From Archaeoglobus sp. JdFR-37 (lineage in GTDB: Archaea; Halobacteriota; Archaeoglobi; Archaeoglobales; Archaeoglobaceae), in NCBI GenBank assembly GCA_002010215.1, contig MTMY01000007.1, positions 1 to 64,000 of the forward strand: a DNA stretch of 64,000 bases. Reading direction: 5' to 3'. This document shows positions 42,169 through 51,147 of the stretch, one piece after another; within the stretch, counting starts at the first letter, position 1, and each line of letters begins with the position of its first letter. The notes under the pieces were generated by a model, which was not told the DNA's origin, did not search any database, and worked only from the letters and a program-made list of their open reading frames with translations. Made by a program: the position numbers and the translations under genes.

Positions 42169-43617
42169 TCAGTAGGTTTTGGCCACTGCCGTAAGATTCC
42201 CGAGCTCTCCGCACACTGCACAGCTCCCTTTCTCCTGGAGTTCCATCCATTCTGGAATTTCTTCGAATCTCCCGAGAACGCTGCCTTTCAGAGCCTCTTC
42301 AACATCCTCACCGCATTCAAGGCTGTCGCAGAGGTAAATCAGGGCAACACCCTTACCAATCCACTCATTAGCGTCCTCAACACTCTCGAAAAACTTCAAT
42401 TTATCCATCATTTTTCCGGTTGCCTTTCTCAACAACCTTTCCTTCATTTCTGCAGCCCATTTGCGTATTCTCTCTTCCGTTATCTCCTCAACCGACATCT
42501 TATGCTTTACCCTTTCATCCCTGAAGGATACAATAGCGCTACCTTCATCCACCTCTCGTGGTCCAATTTCCAGCCTCACGGGCACGCCCTTGAGTTCCCA
42601 CTTGTAGTATTTAGCTCCGGGCCTCTCCTCGCTGTCATCCAAAACCGCCCTGAATCCCATGTCCGTTAACTTCTCATAAAGCTGCCTTGCCACTTCCATT
42701 ACTTTCTCTTCGCTCCCCTTATACAGAATCGGGATTATGACTATCTGAACGGGTGAGACTTCGAAGGGAAGAACCAGGCCGAGATCGTCCCCATGAATGC
42801 TTATGAGGGCTGCTATGCACCTCTCTGAAATGCCGTAGCACGTCTGGTGGACGTAAGCGTGATCCCCATCGGGTGTTTCATATTCAATATCGAAAGTCTT
42901 TGCAAAGTTGTCAGCTAGGTGATGAACGGTTCCGATCTGCATTGTTCTGCCGTCTGGCATTACAGTATCGAAGGCAACGGTATAGGCTGCTCCCGGAAAC
43001 TTATCCCACTCCGGACGCCTTATCACCAGATACGGTATGGCCAGGAAGTCGTAGAATTCCTTGTAGAGCTTTATTGCATCTCTTACCTGCCTCTCAGCAT
43101 CTTCGTAATCCACATGGGCTGTGTGGGCTTCCTTGAAGGACGTAATCTCCCTCAGCCTTATCAGGGGGCGGGTATGCTTGGTTTCATAACGGAAAGTGTT
43201 TACAACCTGGTAGACTTTAAGCGGGAGGTCGGCATGACTCCTTATCCATAACTTGAACATGGGATACATGGCGGTCTCGCTTGTGGGCCTTAAAGCCAGC
43301 TTCACGTCAAGGGGGTCTCTTCCACCGTGGGTTACCCAGTAAACTTCATCTTCAAACCCCTTTATGTGTTCTCCCTCCTTCCCAAGCTCGGTTTCAGGGA
43401 TGAGGGTTGGGAAGTAAACTTCATCATGGTCTCTGTCCATAATTTCCCGTAACTTCCCGTAAACAAGCTGTCTAATCTTGAAACCGAATGGGAACCACAC
43501 ATATAATCCTTTAACGGGATATCGAACATCCATTATTTCTGCTCTCTGAATCAGCTCATGATACCATTCTGAAAAGTTCTCCTTTGACGGTAAGGCCTTT
43601 GATGTAATAACCTCCAT
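42169..43617 (-). CDS. proS: Prolyl-tRNA synthetase
   Basis: The 482-residue enzyme is the archaeal/eukaryotic type of class II ProRS. Motif 1 lies near [19 protein letters not shown], motif 2 includes [16 protein letters not shown] and [20 protein letters not shown], and motif 3 the [12 protein letters not shown] region with the anticodon-binding part. The C-terminal domain ends with CGxxC-like cysteines ([25 protein letters not shown]) that bind zinc. ATG 43617 is the start; it lies four codons inside a longer frame. Confidence 0.96.
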   Translation of the reverse strand: MEVITSKALPSKENFSEWYHELIQRAEIMDVRYPVKGLYVWFPFGFKIRQLVYGKLREIMDRDHDEVYFPTLIPETELGKEGEHIKGFEDEVYWVTHGGRDPLDVKLALRPTSETAMYPMFKLWIRSHADLPLKVYQVVNTFRYETKHTRPLIRLREITSFKEAHTAHVDYEDAERQVRDAIKLYKEFYDFLAIPYLVIRRPEWDKFPGAAYTVAFDTVMPDGRTMQIGTVHHLADNFAKTFDIEYETPDGDHAYVHQTCYGISERCIAALISIHGDDLGLVLPFEVSPVQIVIIPILYKGSEEKVMEVARQLYEKLTDMGFRAVLDDSEERPGAKYYKWELKGVPVRLEIGPREVDEGSAIVSFRDERVKHKMSVEEITEERIRKWAAEMKERLLRKATGKMMDKLKFFESVEDANEWIGKGVALIYLCDSLECGEDVEEALKGSVLGRFEEIPEWMELQEKGSCAVCGELGNLTAVAKTY

Positions 43618-43652
43618 TTTAACACCCAAAGCTTTGCAGTAAGCTGCGAATA

Positions 43653-44210
43653 TTAAATTTTCGTAGTTGCTATCAGAGGAGTGATGAATGTTTCGATGAA
43701 TGCGGCCAAAAGCAGGATGGGGACGATTTTAGTGAAGAACTTTCTTATTGCAAAACGATAAGCTCTGCCAATGGAAACATCCTCACCCCTGACCTTCTCA
43801 TAAAAAATTCCTCCAAGCCACACACCGTAGCTGGACGCCATTAGGACTGCAGGAATTTCGAATATTCCATGGGGTAGGAGGAGCATCATTACATTTGTCA
43901 GCCCAATTTCTTGGGACTTGACGAAGACCACCACACCTATGAAAAAACCATTGAGGAAAATGAAGAGAACGGGAAATATTCCGAAAAAGAAGCCAGTAAG
44001 CATTGCAAATAAGGATTTAAGGCTGTTGTTCAGGAATATAAGGGCAAAAAGTTTCAGTGGGTCCAGCTCTTTGATAAACTCGAACTGAGTAAAGAACTGG
44101 CCGACAACGCTTTGAGCGTTTTCAGGGTTAATCATTGCGGATATGTAACCAGAGAGGGCTGATACGAAGAAAAGCAATGTTAGCAGTGAGAAGTAAATCC
44201 ACATTCTCAT
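43653..44210 (-). CDS. SpoIIM/DUF95 family membrane protein
   Basis: The 185-residue protein has about five membrane helices and [20 protein letters not shown], the conserved HGxxExPA motif of the stage II sporulation protein M family. Archaea do not sporulate; the family is widespread and thought to take part in membrane or secretion processes. A TATA-like TTTATATATTT (44232-44242, read on either strand) precedes the start. It stands 36 bp upstream of proS in the same direction. Confidence 0.88.
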   Translation of the reverse strand: MRMWIYFSLLTLLFFVSALSGYISAMINPENAQSVVGQFFTQFEFIKELDPLKLFALIFLNNSLKSLFAMLTGFFFGIFPVLFIFLNGFFIGVVVFVKSQEIGLTNVMMLLLPHGIFEIPAVLMASSYGVWLGGIFYEKVRGEDVSIGRAYRFAIRKFFTKIVPILLLAAFIETFITPLIATTKI

Positions 44211-44290
44211 ACTTTATTCCGTGTTTTTGGAGTTTATATATTTAAGGTGAGAAGTTTGTGATGGTGATGTGGTTTTTAGCCTACCTAACC

Positions 44291-44322
44291 CACTCTAGCC
44301 CCCTAGCCACTCTTCCTGTCTC
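44291..44322 (-). repeat. G-rich dispersed element, copy E
   Basis: On the minus strand: GAGACAGGAAGAGTGG, then CTAGGGGGCTAGAGTG. It aligns with copy C at 46487 over its whole length, with about six mismatches. A second purine-rich stretch (GGGATGGAGGGGATGG) lies directly 5' of it. It occupies the gap between SpoIIM and DUF63 genes. Confidence 0.4.
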
Positions 44323-44357
44323 ATCCATCCCCTCCATCCCGAAATTATCCCCGAGTT

Positions 44358-45161
44358 TCAGACCGAGAACGTCATCCGCAGGGCATCTCTTATTCCTGGA
44401 GCAAACCCAAGAACCATCAGAACGAATTTAACGAATTCCCGCACATCTTCACTTTCATCTGATGTGTCTAACAGGTAAAGAATGACCAGAAACAGGAAGA
44501 ACTTGGCGGGAACCATTATCCAGGGGCCGAAGGTGTTGATGAGAAAACGTGGTAGCACATGGAGCTCCCAGTAGCCGAGATACTGAATGCCGAGGAACGT
44601 GGCAAAGCCATCTGTCATCTGGGCGAACATTACAAGAGTGCTGGTGTCGTCATTCATTCTCTTAAGGCGTGATGCTATCAGCCGAAACAGAATTGTGAAA
44701 ATTAAAGCTCCGAGGAGGCTTAATGGCAAAACCCACCAGTTGATGACTTCCAGCGATGAGAAAAGAAAAATGAGGATTATGAGGGAAAGAATTGCCCCGA
44801 AAGTAGCATGATATCGCCAGTAGTCCTTACCCCTTAATTTGAATGAAATAAGGAGTGATGGGAATGTAATTAAGAAGATTATGACGTAGATGAAGGGAGT
44901 CATGAAAAAGTATGAGATTGGAGGCTTCAGGAAGGCGGCGTCCTCCACAACTCTTACTGATGAGCCAAGGATGACGAAGGGCAGGTTTGAGATGGAAAAT
45001 TTAATGTCGAAAGGAACGCCTGTTCTGCTTAAATATCTGAAAATGAGATAGACGGCGATTATCAGGATGATGGCGAAGGTTATGGTGTTGACGGGGTTGT
45101 AACCTTCTTTATAAATAATTGAGTCAATATAGTATTCTTTTATGAACTCCCAAAAACCCAT
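44358..45161 (-). CDS. DUF63 family membrane protein
   Basis: The 267-residue protein has seven or eight membrane helices and the archaeal DUF63 features: an N-terminal FIKEYYIDSIIYKEGYNPVN, LPFVILGSSVRVVEDAAFL, and FAQMTDGFATFLGIQYLGYW. The acidic and asparagine residues in the helices (RVVEDA, MTDGFAT) suggest a channel or enzyme in the membrane, but no function is known. It stands alone, with its promoter in the 149-bp gap before the GH130 gene end. Confidence 0.9.
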   Translation of the reverse strand: MGFWEFIKEYYIDSIIYKEGYNPVNTITFAIILIIAVYLIFRYLSRTGVPFDIKFSISNLPFVILGSSVRVVEDAAFLKPPISYFFMTPFIYVIIFLITFPSLLISFKLRGKDYWRYHATFGAILSLIILIFLFSSLEVINWWVLPLSLLGALIFTILFRLIASRLKRMNDDTSTLVMFAQMTDGFATFLGIQYLGYWELHVLPRFLINTFGPWIMVPAKFFLFLVILYLLDTSDESEDVREFVKFVLMVLGFAPGIRDALRMTFSV

Positions 45162-45310
45162 GGATTTCGGGATGCTGCTGTATTTTTAAATGTTGCTATC
45201 TACTCTCATTTTTTGAGAATTGTTTATCCACCGGCTGTTGTTTTAAACGGGGAAATTTGGCAGCGTAACCAGTTTAGCTGGGTGTTTAATTAAATTCTAA
45301 CTGAACACCT

Positions 45311-46354
45311 TCATTCTACTCTGTTGCTATCCAGTATAGCCATCAGCTCGCTAACATCTATCTCTCCCAGCCCTATGGCTGAATCAGCCGCTCCGTAAGA
45401 TATGAGAAGCTTGTCATCAACAAGCTGTGCTCCACACGGGAAAACTGTGAAAGGCCTGTCACCATAAATCTCGTAGATCTCCTTTGGTTCCATAATGTAG
45501 TGGGGGGTTATGGCTGTTACTTCCATCTCATCGTTCATGAGTATTGAAAAAACTCTGTAGCTCTTCATTTCTCTGTCAACGCTGTGGAGGATCAGTAGGT
45601 ATTCTTTATCGATTTTGACAGGTGGCGGTCCCCATCCAAGTTTGTCCTCAAATTCTGCTGGCTCCAAAGCAAGAGCGGTATTGGAAACGCTTATTTCCGT
45701 GAACTTCTCCGCTTCCAGAAGACTTTCTGGAACATCGCTCACCACCAGATAGAAATTCTCGTCTTTCATGTGGAGCCTGTGAAAGAGCTTGATGCCTTTC
45801 TTGGTCTCAACAAGGAATGCATCCTTATCGCTTATCACAAAACCTCTGGTTTCAGGAGGGAGTCTGAAAACACAGAGCTTCCTCCACCCATCCTTCTCCA
45901 GAATAACCGTTACAGGCAGGGTTCTTTCAGTTCTTATGGAGGGGTCGAAGTAGTTTACGGTTCTTCCGCAGTAAGTCATGAGCCTCCGTCCGTTTATCTC
46001 ATACACCCTTGGGTCTTCCACACCCCACAGGTCGAATTTGTTATCGGGAAATACGGTAATCTCAGCGGTATAATGTCCTGAGAGGGTGTTGTTGAAAACA
46101 TCCCTAACAGGCAGAATTATTTCAGCAACGGCACTGGCGTAAGTGAAGTATCCCAGGACAATTCTACCGTAAATTGTGATTTCACCACCATCAAGAATGA
46201 GAGAGGGATTGAAGACGGTAACAGGAGTATCCACCGGATATTTTTTGAGATGAACTCTGTCGGCAGTTATAACACCTATTCTTTTTACAATATCTCGGGT
46301 TTTGGGCTCCCTGCAAATTTTATCCTTGGGCAGCTTGCAGATTAAATCAAACAT
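45311..46354 (-). CDS. GH130-family glycosidase (mannoside phosphorylase type)
   Basis: The 347-residue five-bladed propeller has VFNPSLILDGGEITIYGRIV, LWGVEDPRVYEINGRRLMTY, LGWGPPPVKIDKEYLLILH and CGAQLVDDKLLISYGAADSA, all typical of GH130. Known members phosphorolyse beta-1,4- or beta-1,2-mannosides, giving mannose 1-phosphate without using ATP; others hydrolyse them. The mannose-6-phosphate isomerase gene 1.5 kb away fits a mannose route. No signal peptide, so it acts inside the cell. Confidence 0.85.
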   Translation of the reverse strand: MFDLICKLPKDKICREPKTRDIVKRIGVITADRVHLKKYPVDTPVTVFNPSLILDGGEITIYGRIVLGYFTYASAVAEIILPVRDVFNNTLSGHYTAEITVFPDNKFDLWGVEDPRVYEINGRRLMTYCGRTVNYFDPSIRTERTLPVTVILEKDGWRKLCVFRLPPETRGFVISDKDAFLVETKKGIKLFHRLHMKDENFYLVVSDVPESLLEAEKFTEISVSNTALALEPAEFEDKLGWGPPPVKIDKEYLLILHSVDREMKSYRVFSILMNDEMEVTAITPHYIMEPKEIYEIYGDRPFTVFPCGAQLVDDKLLISYGAADSAIGLGEIDVSELMAILDSNRVE

Positions 46355-46443
46355 CTGGGAATTACATAGCTAGTACTTATAAAAATTTTACCCCGCTCTG
46401 TTATTTTTCAGTATTCTGATGTTAGGTTTGATATTTCCATTTG

Positions 46444-46469
46444 AAAGCTTCCAATTAAAGCTTCCAATT
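46444..46469. repeat. Tandem duplication of a 13-mer
   Basis: AAAGCTTCCAATT occurs twice in immediate succession (46444-46456 and 46457-46469), then AAAA. It lies 18 bp before copy C of the G-rich element and may mark an insertion or slippage site. No gene covers it. Confidence 0.6.
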
Positions 46470-46486
46470 AAAAATCCTGAATCTCC

Positions 46487-46514
46487 GGGACGGAAGAGGG
46501 GCCAGGTGGGCGGG
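46487..46514 (+). repeat. G-rich dispersed element, copy C
   Basis: GGGACGGAAGAGGGG, then CCAGGTGGGCGGG. This is the copy closest to the five-copy consensus. It lies 22 bp past the HEPN gene stop, in the same orientation as copy D at 47828, so the two bracket the HEPN/MNT pair. Confidence 0.55.
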
Positions 46515-46536
46515 CTCTTAATTCAGTTCCACTCTT

Positions 46537-46968
46537 CTACTTCCCTCTCTTCTGAACGTATTCTTCAATCATGACCATGAACTCTTCCACATCTTCAAGG
46601 CTGTGTTCTACGATCTCCATAATGTATTTCATGTTTACCTCCCAGTATCTGTGAACGAGAAGATTTCTGAATCTTGCCATTCTTGCGAGCTTTTCAGCAA
46701 GTTCCCCGGAAATAACCCCGTGCTTTCCCAGCGTAATAAACATCTCTCCATATTCTTCAGCTCTCTCAAATCTCTCCGCTGAGATTATGTGATTTGCTAT
46801 GTCTATACAAGCCTCCACTATCTCAAAAAGGGAGAATTTCAAAGCCTGTGAGTCCTTATAACTTGCCTCTATCTCTTCCGCAGATTTGCCAGTATATTCT
46901 TCCTGAATAAATTTCAGGTTTCTCTCGATAATATCAAACTTTGCCTCTATTATGTCTCTGTCTATCAT
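46537..46968 (-). CDS. HEPN-domain toxin (HepT type)
   Basis: The 143-residue helical protein has the motif RNLLVHRY, an RX4HXY site found in HepT toxins. In known pairs the RX4H part makes an RNase and the tyrosine is AMPylated by the MNT partner, which silences it. The rest (FSLFEIVEACIDIANHII, FRNL) fits the DUF86/HepT family. Its start overlaps the MNT stop by 4 bp, the usual order of the module. Confidence 0.92.
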   Translation of the reverse strand: MIDRDIIEAKFDIIERNLKFIQEEYTGKSAEEIEASYKDSQALKFSLFEIVEACIDIANHIISAERFERAEEYGEMFITLGKHGVISGELAEKLARMARFRNLLVHRYWEVNMKYIMEIVEHSLEDVEEFMVMIEEYVQKRGK

Positions 46969-47354
46969 GCTTTGAACCTCATTCTGTCGTATTCCCTGTA
47001 ATGGGGAAGGAAGTCAATGTAAGCCTTGGTTACATAGGTTTCAAAAGCAATTCTGGCTTTTTCATCCCTTGAAAAGATGAGTTTTCCGTATCTCAAAACC
47101 TGATTGAGGAACCTTAAAGGTTTTTTGTTCAGAACCTTGTTCAGAATCACCACCTCTACACCTCTCAATCCGCACTCCCTCTCGATCTCCATCGCAAGCT
47201 CTATCTCATAAAATGCATTAACTTCAAAATCCTCTCTCACAAAAATTCCTATGTCCACATCACTTTTTTTGCCAGCCTCACCTCTTGCCGCTGAACCGTA
47301 AAGGTAGGCAAAGAGTATCTCGCTATGCCTTTCCAGCACCTCAGCAATTTCCAT
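46965..47354 (-). CDS. MNT nucleotidyltransferase antitoxin
   Basis: The 129-residue minimal nucleotidyltransferase has LYGSAARGEAGKKSDVDIGI, the GSX10DXD active site with both aspartates and glycine intact. In HEPN/MNT modules it adds AMP to the toxin tyrosine. The second part (EVVILNKVLNKKPLRFLNQV) is the usual MNT extension. A TATA-like CTTTTTATTT about 25-35 nt upstream of the ATG is the promoter of the pair. Confidence 0.92.
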   Translation of the reverse strand: MEIAEVLERHSEILFAYLYGSAARGEAGKKSDVDIGIFVREDFEVNAFYEIELAMEIERECGLRGVEVVILNKVLNKKPLRFLNQVLRYGKLIFSRDEKARIAFETYVTKAYIDFLPHYREYDRMRFKA

Positions 47355-47409
47355 TATGATTATTCCTTCAATAAAAGAAATAAAAAGATTATCCCCTTTT
47401 TGGGAGTGT

Positions 47410-47613
47410 CTAACATCTCACCTCCTTTATTCTGACTCTCGACAAAATTCTCAGAGCGTAGTGAGCAACCCTAATAAGAATCGTAATCCTTGTTTCCCTT
47501 AAAAGGTATAGAATTCTTATAGATTCCCCACGCTTCTTTCTGTCAAATATCATATCTTTTATTATTCTGGTCCCATAACCTTTCCTTTTATTCTTCCTCG
47601 GCTTTATAACCAG
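47410..47613 (-). other. Small basic open frame without a standard start
   Basis: A 67-codon minus-strand frame between stops reads RKGYGTRIIKDMIFDRKKRG, then RILYLLRETRITILIRVAHY. It is rich in R, K and I and looks coding, but no good start is seen except an internal ATG (47553). I recognise no family. It lies upstream of the MNT gene and could be a remnant of an older gene or chance. The surrounding 47355-47694 has no other gene I can support. Confidence 0.25.
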
Positions 47614-47694
47614 TTAATATCTCTTACAACTACTCTATTTAGAAAAATCCTGCGTATTCCGCATCTCCGTGGAAGTATTCTCAGAAAATTTTTC

Positions 47695-47820
47695 TTAGCA
47701 TCTTTCCCATCCATCTTTCCCCCTCAGCATGAGGAATATCAGGAAAAGACTGCCATGAACTTCAATTCCGTATATCTCCCCTACCTCCCTTGCTATGCTA
47801 TCATCAAGAATTGTAATGCC
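47695..47820 (-). pseudogene. DUF3368 (PIN-like toxin) remnant
   Basis: A 41-residue end piece reads GITILDDSIAREVGEIYGIE and VHGSLFLIFLMLRGK, matching the middle of DUF3368 proteins (LDDxxAR-xA-xxGl-viGtlglLlxak). The N-terminal half with the first catalytic aspartates is missing; just upstream, the frame reads into copy D of the G-rich element. Such proteins normally pair with UPF0175 antitoxins, and none is here. The fragment is probably dead. Confidence 0.55.
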
Positions 47821-47827
47821 ATTTTTA

Positions 47828-47855
47828 GGGACAGAAGAGGGTTGGGTGGGAGAGA
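47828..47855 (+). repeat. G-rich dispersed element, copy D
   Basis: GGGACAGAAGAGGG, then TTGGGTGGGAGAGA. It matches the start and middle of copies B and C. It stands directly against the broken N-terminal side of the DUF3368 remnant, in the same orientation as copy C. Confidence 0.5.
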
Positions 47856-47900
47856 TATAATTTGGAGAAAATTTAACAAAGATACCTCCACTAAAATACA

Positions 47901-48806
47901 CTACTTTGCATAAATTTTTACGATCATTGCACCGTCGCTTTCAATTGTGTAATTGCCCGTTATTGCAGGAATGAGGCATGAAAATCCTTTCTTCAGCTCC
48001 GCCCTTTCTCCCCCACTTTTCAGAGTTGCACTTCCGTCTAAGCAGAGCAGCAGGTTGAATACTTCATCGGTGCTAGTTTCCATACTTCCAGCAACTTCCA
48101 GCACTTCAGCAGCAAATCCTGGTATTTCAAGCTTGCCCTTTTCTCCTCTGACCTCACTCTCGCCACTCCTGGCAAAATTCAGCGCCTTCATCGCTTTTTC
48201 AATCTGCACATCCCTGCCCCAGAAGTCAAAAATCCGGTAGGTGATATTGGAGTTTGAAGATATCTCCAGAATTCGAACGTCTTCGGCGGAATGGATTGTG
48301 CCGGCGGATATCATGAAGGTGTCGAGAAATTCTGCATCATACTTATTTAACCTTGAAAGCACGTCCTCTCTGAGCTCATCAGCTGTCGGATCTTCAACAT
48401 CCTCTTTGAAACCAATATAAACCTTCCCGCCTTCTAGTATGATCCACCCTTCATCCTTTCCCGACTCCTCCTCGCCAAGTGCCCTCGCAATATCATCTGA
48501 AGGGTGCACCTGCACGCTGATCCTTTCCCTTATGTCTAGAATTTTCACAAGTAGTGGGAAAGAAGAATACTTCTCCACCAGTTTGCCCAGAATCTCTTTC
48601 TTTGCCACCGAAACCAGATCAGGAAATCTCAGTTTCCTGCCGTCAACCAAAACCTCGGAAGGTCTGGAAGGATGAGCTGAAAACTCCCAGGATTCTCCAA
48701 TTTTCTTAAACACCTTCAGCCCTTTGAAATTTGCAATCCAGCAGCCGCCCCACACTTTTTCAACAAGATTCTCCTTTGCCTGAAATATGAATCTGGGCAG
48801 CTTCAT
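47901..48806 (-). CDS. manA: Mannose-6-phosphate isomerase, class I
   Basis: The 301-residue cupin enzyme interconverts mannose 6-phosphate and fructose 6-phosphate with Zn2+. It shows KVWGGCWIANFKG, ISVQVHPSDDIARALGEEES, FMISAGTIHSAEDVRILEIS and FSCLIPAITGNYTIES. The HPSD and later histidine/glutamate positions give the metal site. With the GH130 gene it suggests mannose metabolism, either breakdown of mannosides or supply of mannose for glycans. It is divergent from the phosphoribulokinase gene with about 100 bp between. Confidence 0.93.
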   Translation of the reverse strand: MKLPRFIFQAKENLVEKVWGGCWIANFKGLKVFKKIGESWEFSAHPSRPSEVLVDGRKLRFPDLVSVAKKEILGKLVEKYSSFPLLVKILDIRERISVQVHPSDDIARALGEEESGKDEGWIILEGGKVYIGFKEDVEDPTADELREDVLSRLNKYDAEFLDTFMISAGTIHSAEDVRILEISSNSNITYRIFDFWGRDVQIEKAMKALNFARSGESEVRGEKGKLEIPGFAAEVLEVAGSMETSTDEVFNLLLCLDGSATLKSGGERAELKKGFSCLIPAITGNYTIESDGAMIVKIYAK

Positions 48807-48906
48807 GTTCGTGGTGTGGTGCTTTCTGAATATTCAATTTACGCCATAATTTTTGTGCCATAAAAGCCATAAAGCTTTTCTTCTTCTTGTTAACCTGAAT
48901 ACTGGC

Positions 48907-49869
48907 ATGGCAAATCTGGAGGAGAAATTGAGGAAATCTGAGAAGGTTTTCATCGTGGGAATTGCTGGAGACAGCGGTTCGGGCAAAACAACCTTTGCCA
49001 GTGCAATCAGAGACCTGCTTGGTGATGATCTGGTTTCGGCCATCTCGCTGGATGATTACCACGTTTACGACAGAAAAACGAGATGGGAGTTGAATATAAC
49101 TCCCCTTAATCCGGCAGCCACAAACCTCAAGCTTGTGGAAACTCACCTCATGCTCCTCAAAAAGGGTGAAACGATTAGGAAGCCCACCTACGACCACACC
49201 AAGGGTGAGCTTGGGGATTGGGAGGATTTTTCCCCCACTCCTGTGATTATAGTGGAGGGGCTCCACACACTCTATGACGGAATCCGTGACAAGCTGGATT
49301 TCAGAATTTTTGTTGATCCTGTGAGATTCATCAGGCGGAAATGGAAGATCAAGAGAGATGTGGAGACAAGAGGATATGATAGGGCGAAAGTCATAGAGGA
49401 GATCATCCGCAGAGAGCCCGATTACAAGCGCTACATAGATTTCCAGAAGATCTATGCAGATGTTGTTGTGAAGATCATGCCAACATCTCTTCAAAGTGTA
49501 GAGAGGATTACCTATCTTGCAGAGCAACCTCCAGAACTTTACAGAGTCAGGCTGATAATGAAAAGGGAGGACTTCAAGGATTCTGAACCGATAAGACTGG
49601 ATATAGATCTTTCAGCCTTTGTAAGGGCAAGCGAGAAAGATTTCGCAATCGGTTTCTTTTCTGACTACTATTACGAGAAACCCGCCAGTTTCATTGACAT
49701 AGATGGCCTGATGAATGTGGAGCTTTTTTCAACCCTCCTTGACACCCTCAAGAGAGAGGTTGGAAGGGATGTTAACTGGAAAGCAGAACGCTACGTCAAC
49801 GCAATAGAGGTTGCAAGATTGCTGATATGCTGGCGTTTCCTTGAGATGGTTAGATATCAGCTGAGCTGA
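48907..49869 (+). CDS. prk: Phosphoribulokinase (archaeal type)
   Basis: The 320-residue kinase has VGIAGDSGSGKTTFASAIRD (Walker A), AISLDDYHVYDRKTRWELNI, KPTYDHTKGELGDW and IIVEGLHTLYD, the order of phosphoribulokinases. It would turn ribulose 5-phosphate into ribulose 1,5-bisphosphate, the substrate of archaeal RuBisCO in the reductive hexulose-phosphate pathway. ATG 48907 is used; a longer frame from 48853 reads through the promoter region (TATA-like CATAAAGC). Uridine kinase is the main alternative, but length and motifs favour PRK. Confidence 0.88.
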   Translation: MANLEEKLRKSEKVFIVGIAGDSGSGKTTFASAIRDLLGDDLVSAISLDDYHVYDRKTRWELNITPLNPAATNLKLVETHLMLLKKGETIRKPTYDHTKGELGDWEDFSPTPVIIVEGLHTLYDGIRDKLDFRIFVDPVRFIRRKWKIKRDVETRGYDRAKVIEEIIRREPDYKRYIDFQKIYADVVVKIMPTSLQSVERITYLAEQPPELYRVRLIMKREDFKDSEPIRLDIDLSAFVRASEKDFAIGFFSDYYYEKPASFIDIDGLMNVELFSTLLDTLKREVGRDVNWKAERYVNAIEVARLLICWRFLEMVRYQLS

Positions 49870-49922
49870 ATTCTATAAAAATCAAATATATTGAGAATTT
49901 GGTTCAGAGATTAGTTATCTCT

Positions 49923-50938
49923 TCATAGATGAAGAAGATCGCTGAAAGAGTTGATAACCCGAAACCTATACCTGAAAATCATTCCTAATATTCCTAATAG
50001 ATTAGTAGATCCATGGAACAATACTATAAGCGGAATACCTATTCCTGTCAAGGCCATAAGTATAAACGACAGAACTGTTCTAACTTTACTCTTGTAGGTA
50101 TAACTACCGTATTTATCAATCTTATCCTTAATCTCATCAATCTTATATCTCATTTCAATAATAAGTTTAAAGAAATTGTCGTAGAATTTCGGTTCAGATT
50201 CTGTCATTTGAATAGATTCTCTCAATTGCTTCTCAGCCCATGCTGCACCCTGTTTTTTCAACTCCTCTATAGTTTTAAGGTCCGCTCAACTGACTCCCTA
50301 TGCACTTCCTTCAAATGCTCAATTTTAGGGCGTAACTGATAGAGATACATTCTATAAACATCTTCGAAGAACCTATCGAAACGAGATATCCACTTAAGAA
50401 AGGATTCACGATTTTTAGGAAAATAATATCTCACAAAAGACCTGACGTTTACTGGAACACCATGCACATCCTCATAATCTCCTGGGGGTGAGGGGAACTC
50501 ACGGTATAGGGCATGAAATAGATCTCGTAGAGCAAACTTCACCTCTAAATATAGTGCAGGCCCTGCGACTAATTCTCCATCTGTTTGAGTCCTTTCCTTT
50601 CTCTTTTTCTCCGATGCCTTTCTATACTCCTCCTATACCTCTTCTAAATAGGATTGCAAGACTTCTGAAGGTGAATCCCTCCAGCTTTCATTAGATAGAA
50701 TCTCTACGTATCTGCTGATAGGAGGGCGCCACTGTGGAAGGGGATGTTCTTCAAGAATACTCCACTCAAAAATCAGCCTGTCAAGAGCCTGGAAATCCTT
50801 AATTAACATCTCACGGTACTTATCTCGCTGTTGTCGTAGATAGACTATGTAACTTGCATAGAACACCATAATAATAGAAAGTACAGTTGCAGACACACTG
50901 GCTAAAGTAGTGAAGTATTCCGTATATACGATCCACAC
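49923..50938 (-). pseudogene. Decayed membrane-protein gene with TAG stop and frameshift
   Basis: The gene starts at GTG 50938 with MWIVYTEYFTTLASVSATVL and a membrane helix. It meets an in-frame TAG at 50633-50635 and continues in the same frame through EEYRKASEKKRKERTQTDGE to LKEVHRESVERTLKL. Adding one base in the A run near 50275 moves it into the next frame, TIEELKKQGAAWAEKQLRES, ending in two more membrane helices at 49923. Restored, it is a protein of about 335 residues with helices at both ends and a charged middle. Family unknown. Upstream sequence to 51147 is AT-rich promoter. Confidence 0.75.
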
Positions 50939-51147
50939 TTCATATTAGGTAGCATGTTACTTTTGGTGTTTACTGATTATCAATTACTCATAAGAGCTAC
51001 TTCCTGATAATTAATGTTATTCCTCATTTAATGAAAATAATTCATTAAGTCCCCAAAAAGAAAATGGTAAATAATGATAAATTTTATGGATTATTGCAGA
51101 ATGTGAAAAACAAAAAGGATATTTTCAGAGACATGCAATAGATCCTC

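Noticed and set aside
50633-50635. TAG in the membrane-protein gene as a pyrrolysine codon
   Set aside because: A frameshift later in the same gene shows it is decaying, and no pyrrolysine gene is in the window.
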